DNA of 12,007 nt from positions 1 to 12,007 of the forward strand of contig JAJYRX010000022.1 in NCBI GenBank assembly GCA_021793875.1. The letters are read 5' to 3'. This DNA comes from Pseudomonadota bacterium. Lineage in GTDB: Bacteria; Pseudomonadota; Gammaproteobacteria; Burkholderiales; Burkholderiaceae_B. A model generated the notes under the pieces. That model was not told the origin of the DNA, made no database searches, and worked only from the letters and a program-made list of their open reading frames with translations. Below, piece after piece: positions 6,721 to 12,007 of this stretch; the stretch's first letter is position 1, and the number at the start of each line of letters is the position of its first letter. The translations under genes were made by a program, and so were the position numbers.

Positions 6721-8784
6721 ATGAGCAAAAATCCATTATTAGTATCAATCAATGAGTTTATCGATTATTCAGCTGTCACCCCAGCACATATAAGTGAAGC
6801 TATTCCAGAACTAATAGATTACGCTCGCAAAGAAGTTGATAAGTACAGCGGCTCTGACACGCCTATTACTTGGGATGGTTTTATAGATCCAATACAGAAC
6901 GCATGCGAACCATTATGGCGTGCCTGGTCAGTTGCGGCACATCTAAATGCTGTAGTTAATACTCCAGAATTACGCGATGCCTTTAACAAGTGTCTACCGG
7001 AAGTAACAGAATTCTCTACATGGATTAGTCTGCACGAAAATTTATATAATAAATATAAGGCTTTGGCTAACTCAAATGTATTTAGTACGCTGTCTGATAC
7101 CAGAAAACGCATAATTAATCTGGCATTACGTGATTTTAAACTTGGTGGTGCTGAACTTGCAGGTGAAAAACGCCAACGTTACAAAGAAATATCTGAACAA
7201 CAAGCGCAAGCCTCACAAAAGTTTTCTGAAAATGTGCTTGATACCATAGATCAATGGTCTTACGTGACTTCAGATCAATCAGAGTTAGATGGTCTACCAA
7301 GCGATGTCATTGAGGCTGCTCGTTTGGCCGCAGAACAAGATGGGTTGGAAGGATACAAACTAACACTTCAGATGCCTTGTTATATACCGGTAATGCAATA
7401 TGCAAGAAACCGTGATTTACGGTACAAGTTCTACAGAGCTTACGCAACAATTGCGTCTGATCAGGCTAAACCAGACCTAGACAACTCTAAAATTATAGAA
7501 AATCTGCTTGCATTAAGAGCAGAAGAAGCACAACTTCTTGGATATAACACATACGCTGAACTACAGTTGCAAACACGCATGGCAAACGATGTTAGCGTGG
7601 TTCAGAGCTTTCTAGATAATCTCGCCAATAAGTCAAAAGAATATGCGATCAAAGATCTAAATGAACTTAAAGATTTCGCTAAAGACCACTTAGACATTGA
7701 TAATCTTGAGCCTTGGGATATTGGTTACGCCTCCGAGCAACTTAGACAACAACGATACAACTATTCAGATGAAGAGGTAAAACAGTATTTCACTCAACCG
7801 CAGGTTATTAATGGGTTAGCTCAAGTTGTAAATAAGCTGTTTGGAGTCACATTACGTAAAGTAAATGCAAGCGTGTGGCACACCGATGTACAAACATATG
7901 AAGTGGTAAATCACAATAATGACGTCAAAGGCATTCTTTATATGGACCTATTTGCGCGACAAGGAAAGCGAAGTGGTGCATGGGTTGGAGGAGAACGTGA
8001 CAGACGTCGCATCAATAACCATGTACGCTTACCCATTGTTTACCTAACGTGTAATTTTGCCTCGGCTCAGGGTGATAAGCCAGCATTGCTTACACATGAT
8101 GACGTAATAACACTGTTCCATGAAAGTGGGCATGCTTTCCATGCTCTTTTATCTGAAGTAGACGATCCTGCCGCATCAGCATTCTCAGCTGTTGAATGGG
8201 ACGCAATTGAGCTTCCCTCTCAGTTTATGGAGAACTTTTGCTGGGAATGGTCTGTAATACGGGCTATGTCAAGCCATGTAGAGACGGGCAATCCCCTACC
8301 ACGTCAACTATATGACAAAATGCTTAAGGCTCGCAATTTTCAGAGCGGTATGCAAATGGTTAGACAGCTAGAGTTTGCTATGTTCGATATGGCCATCCAC
8401 AATAAACAAAAGGCCTTAAGTATAGAAGAGGTATTGAATGAGCTTAACTTGGTTCGGCAAAAAGTTGCTGTGGTGATTCCACCTTCATGGCATAGGTTCC
8501 CACATAACTTCTCTCATCTATTCGCTGGGGGCTATAGCGCTGGATACTATAGCTATAAATGGGCAGAAGTGTTGTCTGCTGATGCTTATTCAGCGTTTGA
8601 AGAGAAGGCAAAGATACTTGATGACGGCACTAAAGACACTCTAAATCCAGATATAGGGCGCAAGTTTCTTGAGGAAATACTGGCAGTAGGTGGCATTAGG
8701 CCTACTGCAGAGTCTTTCAAAAAGTTTCGTGGTCGAGAGCCTTCCATAGACGCCTTATTGAGACATAATGGTATGGCGTCCTAA
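6721..8784 (+). CDS. prlC: Oligopeptidase A, M3-family zinc metallopeptidase
   Basis: This cytoplasmic zinc peptidase degrades short peptides, including (from knowledge of the E. coli enzyme) cleaved signal peptides. The 687-aa length fits PrlC (about 680 aa). The zinc motif is HESGH (His467, Glu468, His471), and the third ligand Glu497 lies in AIELPSQFMENFCWEW, 26 residues after the second His as in E. coli PrlC. The substrate-binding glycine/tyrosine-rich loop is also intact (FSHLFAGGYSAGYYSYKW, then AEVLSADAY). The gene follows folD by 30 nt with no visible terminator, so read-through is likely. The ribosome binding site before the ATG at 6721 is poor (GGTTAAG at best), but the start agrees with the family N-terminus. 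Confidence 0.96.
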   Translation: MSKNPLLVSINEFIDYSAVTPAHISEAIPELIDYARKEVDKYSGSDTPITWDGFIDPIQNACEPLWRAWSVAAHLNAVVNTPELRDAFNKCLPEVTEFSTWISLHENLYNKYKALANSNVFSTLSDTRKRIINLALRDFKLGGAELAGEKRQRYKEISEQQAQASQKFSENVLDTIDQWSYVTSDQSELDGLPSDVIEAARLAAEQDGLEGYKLTLQMPCYIPVMQYARNRDLRYKFYRAYATIASDQAKPDLDNSKIIENLLALRAEEAQLLGYNTYAELQLQTRMANDVSVVQSFLDNLANKSKEYAIKDLNELKDFAKDHLDIDNLEPWDIGYASEQLRQQRYNYSDEEVKQYFTQPQVINGLAQVVNKLFGVTLRKVNASVWHTDVQTYEVVNHNNDVKGILYMDLFARQGKRSGAWVGGERDRRRINNHVRLPIVYLTCNFASAQGDKPALLTHDDVITLFHESGHAFHALLSEVDDPAASAFSAVEWDAIELPSQFMENFCWEWSVIRAMSSHVETGNPLPRQLYDKMLKARNFQSGMQMVRQLEFAMFDMAIHNKQKALSIEEVLNELNLVRQKVAVVIPPSWHRFPHNFSHLFAGGYSAGYYSYKWAEVLSADAYSAFEEKAKILDDGTKDTLNPDIGRKFLEEILAVGGIRPTAESFKKFRGREPSIDALLRHNGMAS

Positions 8785-8802
8785 CAATATCATTTAAACG
8801 TA

Positions 8803-9402
8803 ATGAAATTATTTATACGATTAATTAGTGCCACCTTAATAGGTATAGTTTTGTCGTCTGGTATGCTGGCCAATGCGGCAGAAACTAGTATTAGGTCTAT
8901 TCGTGGCTTTTTACCTGATCTCAGTTTTACACTTAGCTCAGCGGGCAATCAAACCTTTACAGAAAAAAATTTAAGAGGAAAACTAGCAATTGTTTTTTTT
9001 GGTTATGCCAGTTGTCCAGATATTTGCCCTACCACTATGGCCCATTTAGCGCAGGTAATGGAAAACCTAGGTGATAAATCAGACAAGGCAAGAATAGTGT
9101 TTATTAGTGTAGATCCTCATCGTGATACTCCTGACGTTCTACAAGAGTACGTAAACCTCTTTAACGATAAAGCAATTGGTCTCACTGGCTCTGAAAAACA
9201 AATACAAGATATAGCACGACGATATCGTGTTGCTTATCAAATTGAAAAACCTAAAGATAGTAATGATAAAAGCTACGAGGTAGCTCACAGCAGAGGAATA
9301 TATATTTTTGATTCGGAAGGCAAGGCTAGATTACTAGCTTCAGATGGCGAGTCAATAGAAGGCCTTACTAAAGCAATCAAAGACTTATTACAGGCCAGTT
9401 AA
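8803..9402 (+). CDS. SCO1/SenC/PrrC-type copper-binding thioredoxin-fold protein
   Basis: This is a 199-aa exported protein of the SCO family, whose members deliver copper to the CuA site of cytochrome c oxidase or act as periplasmic thiol-disulfide reductases. The N-terminus is a clear type I signal peptide: basic MKLFIR, a hydrophobic core to about residue 20, and likely cleavage after ANA (23-25). Since no lipobox Cys or second helix is seen, the mature protein is probably soluble or only loosely held. The copper ligands are complete: Cys71 and Cys75 in ASCPDICPTT, and His162 in EVAHSRG. SVDPHRDTP (102-110) is a further family signature. It begins 18 nt after prlC, with no obvious ribosome binding site and no nearby oxidase genes. 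It converges on the lpd-like gene with 9 nt between stops and no recognisable hairpin terminator. Confidence 0.92.
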   Translation: MKLFIRLISATLIGIVLSSGMLANAAETSIRSIRGFLPDLSFTLSSAGNQTFTEKNLRGKLAIVFFGYASCPDICPTTMAHLAQVMENLGDKSDKARIVFISVDPHRDTPDVLQEYVNLFNDKAIGLTGSEKQIQDIARRYRVAYQIEKPKDSNDKSYEVAHSRGIYIFDSEGKARLLASDGESIEGLTKAIKDLLQAS

Positions 9403-9411
9403 AAGTTTTTA

Positions 9412-10809
9412 TTAGTCTAAGATTTGCCGTGCAGCATTCCTAAGAGCTGTACGTACACCCTCTTCTACAACTGGGTGGTAAAAAGGCATTTCTAGCATTT
9501 CTTTTATAGTTAATTGCTGCTGGTAAGACCATGCTAGCAAGTGTGCAATATGTTCAGCACTTGGACCAATCATTTCTGCACCTAAGAATAAGCCCGTACT
9601 TGAATCTGCATATACTTTTAATAGGCCTTGATTGCGTAACATAATACGTGATCTGCCCTGATTATTAAATCTTACCTCCCCTTCAATTACTCCAGTTTCT
9701 GGAAGGTCAGAATACCTTATACCCACAAAGGCAACCTGCGGTTCGGTGAACACTATACCCATGCTTGCTCTACGTGGAATATGTTTGAGTTCGGGGAACA
9801 TGGCTGCATTTGTACCAGCTATATAGCCATCATCAGAAGCCTCATGCTGAATTAATGCATTACCATTTGCATCACCTGCTATAAATATTGGTGCTGACTC
9901 TATTTTTAGTGTTGAGCGGTCGTATTTTACCTTGCCATTTTTAAGTAATTTAGCGCTGGTGTTCTCTAGACCAATGTTATCTATTGCTGGTCTACGACCT
10001 ATCGCCATGAGAATATAATCGGTTGTTATGGTTTCTGAATCGCCACTGTTATTGTTAACCAAAGTGGATACAACCTTATTGTCAACAATACTTGCTGAAC
10101 TTATTGTTGTATTGAATTTTATATTTATACTATTTTTTAAAACATTAACGGCTTCTGCTCGTACCGCTGGGTCTTTCAAGCATGCCAGGCTATCACTTCT
10201 ATTTATTATAGTTACAGAAACGCCTAATTTGGACAAAGCTTGACCTAATTCAAGCCCTATTATTCCTGTGCCTACTACAAGTAAGCTGCTTGGTAGATTG
10301 TCCCAATCGAATACATCATCGTTAAATATAATTTTATCGGCTACATTGTTAAGATTTTCTTGAGTATTTGAGACCGATCCGGTAGCGATTACTGTAGCTG
10401 AAGTTTCGATAATGGTATGCTTATCAACTGCAATACGGTTATTATTAATAAAGCGCGCATGACCACGTATTTTATCGTCATGATTAAAAGAGTCTACGTC
10501 GTTTAATACGAAATTGACGAATCTGTCTCGTTCTGATTTCACCCTTTGCATAACGCGTTTACCGTCTATTGCGTCAATATGCGCGCGTACTCCGAATTCA
10601 GGAGCTTGTTTTACTGCATCAGCAGCTGTAGCAGCAGCTATAAGTAGCTTGGAAGGCATGCAACCCACTCTGGCACACATTGTTCCGTATGGGCCAGATT
10701 CTATTATTACCGCCCTTTTCCCAGCTTTTACAGCTGCTCTATAAGCAACCATACCAGCTGTTCCCGCACCGATAACGGCAACATCGGTTTGAACAGCTTT
10801 TTTGCTCAT
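9412..10809 (-). CDS. lpd: Dihydrolipoyl dehydrogenase-like flavoprotein disulfide reductase
   Basis: This 465-aa class I pyridine nucleotide-disulfide oxidoreductase is annotated by similarity as the E3 that reoxidises dihydrolipoamide. The FAD-binding GAGTAG is at residues 14-19, the redox cysteines are Cys45 and Cys50 in CARVGCMPSK, and the second dinucleotide fold carries GTGIIG (180-185). The FAD motif FIAGDANG is at 309-316. The C-terminal His-Glu pair is HPVVEE (His445, Glu450), as expected for an active dimer. CARVGC instead of CLNVGC marks a separate Lpd-like subfamily. After the second beta strand the sequence is VTIINRSDSL, without the acidic residue usual in NAD-dependent Lpd, so NADP(H) use or another disulfide substrate is possible. 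I chose the ATG at 10807-10809 over the upstream ATG at 10834-10836 because GGGAGT (10815-10820) lies 5 nt before it and the gap to the preceding stop is only 1 nt. It is last in an operon with pdxJ. Confidence 0.9.
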   Translation of the reverse strand: MSKKAVQTDVAVIGAGTAGMVAYRAAVKAGKRAVIIESGPYGTMCARVGCMPSKLLIAAATAADAVKQAPEFGVRAHIDAIDGKRVMQRVKSERDRFVNFVLNDVDSFNHDDKIRGHARFINNNRIAVDKHTIIETSATVIATGSVSNTQENLNNVADKIIFNDDVFDWDNLPSSLLVVGTGIIGLELGQALSKLGVSVTIINRSDSLACLKDPAVRAEAVNVLKNSINIKFNTTISSASIVDNKVVSTLVNNNSGDSETITTDYILMAIGRRPAIDNIGLENTSAKLLKNGKVKYDRSTLKIESAPIFIAGDANGNALIQHEASDDGYIAGTNAAMFPELKHIPRRASMGIVFTEPQVAFVGIRYSDLPETGVIEGEVRFNNQGRSRIMLRNQGLLKVYADSSTGLFLGAEMIGPSAEHIAHLLAWSYQQQLTIKEMLEMPFYHPVVEEGVRTALRNAARQILD

Positions 10810-10810
10810 A

Positions 10811-11386
10811 TTAGACTCCCGTCCACTCAGTAACATAATCAGTGTACTTTGGCCTTTGTGGAGCAGGCAAATCTTTTATAGGCGTTCCTATTGATACGAA
10901 GCCCATAAACTGATGCTCCAAGGTGTCGAACCCCAGAGAGTCGCTTACGTCTTCTAGATATGTACCCAAACCAGTGCTCCAGTAAGCACTGTAGCCAAGC
11001 ATATGAGCAGAGTTAAGAATATTACTTACAGCAGCACCAGTAGCAAGCATACGCTCATGCTCTGGTATTTTCGTGTTGGAATGATCTATATAGCAAGCAA
11101 CGGCAATTAATACAGGAACGTTGCCTAACCAACGCCTAGTTGCAGCTTCTTTTTCGGGACTATAAGGTGTTCCTGCTTCGGATAAAGCCGATAAAGAAAT
11201 TTCCAGTAGCTTATTTATTGCGTCGCCCCTGATTATTTTAAACCGCCAAGGACGAAGCCGACCATGATCAGGCGCACACATGGCAGTTTGCATGATTTTG
11301 GCTAGCTCATCATCGGATGGGCCAGGATTTTGTACAAACTTAACTGACTTACGAGTTAACAAATAATTAATAGCACTTTCTGACAT
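10811..11386 (-). CDS. YdjA-like nitroreductase family FMN oxidoreductase
   Basis: This 191-aa protein of the nitroreductase (NfsB/FRP) fold is closest in pattern to the small YdjA subfamily. Such enzymes bind FMN between two subunits and reduce nitro or quinone-like compounds with NAD(P)H; the physiological substrate of YdjA is not known. FMN-contact segments are visible: TRKSVKF near residue 11, APDHGRLRPWRF at about 38-49 (E. coli YdjA has APDHKSMQPWHF), and GYSAYWSTGLGTY at about 131-143. The length fits YdjA (about 183 aa). It starts 15 nt after the pdxJ stop with a weak ribosome binding site (AGG at 11398-11400), and its stop lies 1 nt before the preferred start of the lpd-like gene, so the three genes are probably translated from one mRNA. 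A functional tie to that flavoprotein is inference from position only. Confidence 0.88.
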   Translation of the reverse strand: MSESAINYLLTRKSVKFVQNPGPSDDELAKIMQTAMCAPDHGRLRPWRFKIIRGDAINKLLEISLSALSEAGTPYSPEKEAATRRWLGNVPVLIAVACYIDHSNTKIPEHERMLATGAAVSNILNSAHMLGYSAYWSTGLGTYLEDVSDSLGFDTLEHQFMGFVSIGTPIKDLPAPQRPKYTDYVTEWTGV

Positions 11387-11401
11387 TTAGGGATATACCT
11401 T

Positions 11402-12007
11402 TTATTGACGAGCACCAATCATAAGTGCCTTCATGTTTTTAACTGCGTTCTCTATACCATCAAATATAGCCTGCGAGATAATTGCATGACCAATGTTTAA
11501 TTCTGCTATTCCTGGAATGGCAGCTATATCTTGAACATTATCATAGTGCAAGCCATGTCCTGCATTAATTCTCATACCAAACGATAAGCCGACATTGACG
11601 GCAAGCTTAACCTTCTCTAGCTCTACATGTTTTTCTTCTGCGGTTGAAGCCTCTGCAAATGCACCAGTATGAATCTCTATAATTCTTGCTCCGACCTCGT
11701 TAGCCGCGGCAATTTGATCTTTATTTGGATCTATAAATATGGATACGCGTATACCATTATCATGTAATCGTGATACAGCATCTTTAACACTTTTAAAGTT
11801 AGCTATTACGTCAAGACCACCCTCAGTGGTAAGCTCTTCACGTCTTTCTGGCACTAGACAAACGTCATGGGGCTTGATCTTTGATGCTATCGTTAGCATT
11901 TCTTCGGTAATGGCGCACTCTAGATTCATACGAGTGCGTAGTAATGGCCTCATACGCTCAACATCGACATCTTGAATGTGGCGCCTATCTTCACGTAGAG
12001 ATCGGAA
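11402..12007 (-). CDS. pdxJ: Pyridoxine 5'-phosphate synthase, 5' end missing
   Basis: PdxJ condenses 1-deoxy-D-xylulose 5-phosphate with 3-amino-2-oxopropyl phosphate to make pyridoxine 5'-phosphate, the last ring-forming step of vitamin B6 synthesis. About 200 codons are present; roughly the first 42 of about 240 are beyond the right edge. Family signatures are LREDRRHIQD, RTRMNLECAITEEM (with the catalytic Glu equivalent to E. coli Glu72), LVPERREELTTEGGLDV, IEIHTG, INAGHGLHY (His equivalent to His193) and ELNIGHAII. The reading frame stays open to the edge, and an internal ATG at 11951-11953 is not the start. The final codons read F-R-S where the family has T-V-H, H being catalytic His45. 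This falls in bases 11999-12007, which match sequencing adapter, so genuine coding sequence should be taken only up to 11998. It is the first visible gene of the pdxJ-nitroreductase-lpd operon. Confidence 0.95.
   Translation of the reverse strand, partial: FRSLREDRRHIQDVDVERMRPLLRTRMNLECAITEEMLTIASKIKPHDVCLVPERREELTTEGGLDVIANFKSVKDAVSRLHDNGIRVSIFIDPNKDQIAAANEVGARIIEIHTGAFAEASTAEEKHVELEKVKLAVNVGLSFGMRINAGHGLHYDNVQDIAAIPGIAELNIGHAIISQAIFDGIENAVKNMKALMIGARQ
11999..12007 (+). other. Probable residual Illumina adapter at contig end
   Basis: The last nine bases, AGATCGGAA, are identical to the first nine of the standard Illumina TruSeq read-through adapter (AGATCGGAAGAGC). They begin exactly where the pdxJ translation stops agreeing with the family: Leu before His-Leu-Arg-Glu is normal up to 11998, after which T-V-H is replaced by F-R-S. 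The two observations together make untrimmed adapter far likelier than genuine sequence. Confidence 0.85.

Noticed and set aside
9385..9430. A bidirectional terminator between the convergent sco and lpd-like genes
   Set aside because: AGACT/AGTCT can form only a 5-bp imperfect stem with a long AT-rich loop, and TAAAAGTTTTTA has too short a loop. No convincing hairpin plus T-run is seen.
1..12007. Search by eye for CRISPR arrays, tRNAs, insertion sequences, toxin-antitoxin or defence genes
   Set aside because: None seen. Apart from the 172-bp gap at 3281-3452, the window is packed with housekeeping genes.

Overview
The window reads as ordinary chromosomal DNA of a Gram-negative bacterium, most probably a low-GC betaproteobacterium of the order Burkholderiales (Alcaligenaceae-like). 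GC is about 40% by eye and uneven. Three things support this placement: a homodimeric-type pyruvate dehydrogenase E1 (AceE), a PrlC-type oligopeptidase, and the order aceF-aceE / divergent sensor kinase-FixJ-type regulator-folD-prlC, which I recall from memory as typical of Burkholderiales. The taxonomy is inference. There are no tRNAs, rRNAs, insertion sequences, CRISPR arrays or phage genes, and genes fill almost all of the window.

Left block (1-3280, minus strand): aceE is followed 11 nt later by the start of aceF, which runs off the left edge. These are E1 and E2 of the pyruvate dehydrogenase complex. Middle block (3453-9402, plus strand): a membrane PAS-PAS sensor histidine kinase, a FixJ/NarL-type response regulator, folD (one-carbon metabolism), prlC (oligopeptidase A) and an SCO-type copper/thiol protein. 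The first three genes overlap by 4 nt (ATGA) and the next two follow within 30 and 18 nt, so this looks like one operon. The 172-bp gap 3281-3452 between the two blocks is the only sizeable non-coding region. It carries candidate back-to-back promoters and a small repeat cluster that could be an operator.

Right block (9412-12007, minus strand): pdxJ (5' end missing), a YdjA-like nitroreductase and a dihydrolipoyl-dehydrogenase-like flavoprotein, packed with gaps of 15 and 1 nt. It converges on the SCO gene with only 9 nt between stop codons.

The most notable technical observation is that the last 9 bases (11999-12007) are identical to the first 9 bases of the common Illumina adapter. They replace the codon for the catalytic His of PdxJ, so the window very probably ends at a contig end with untrimmed adapter. 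Biologically, the most interesting points are the uncharacterised two-component system divergent from aceEF and coupled to folD, the repeats in the shared promoter, and an Lpd-like enzyme with an atypical nucleotide-binding loop encoded away from aceEF. I see no evidence of a wholly new system.
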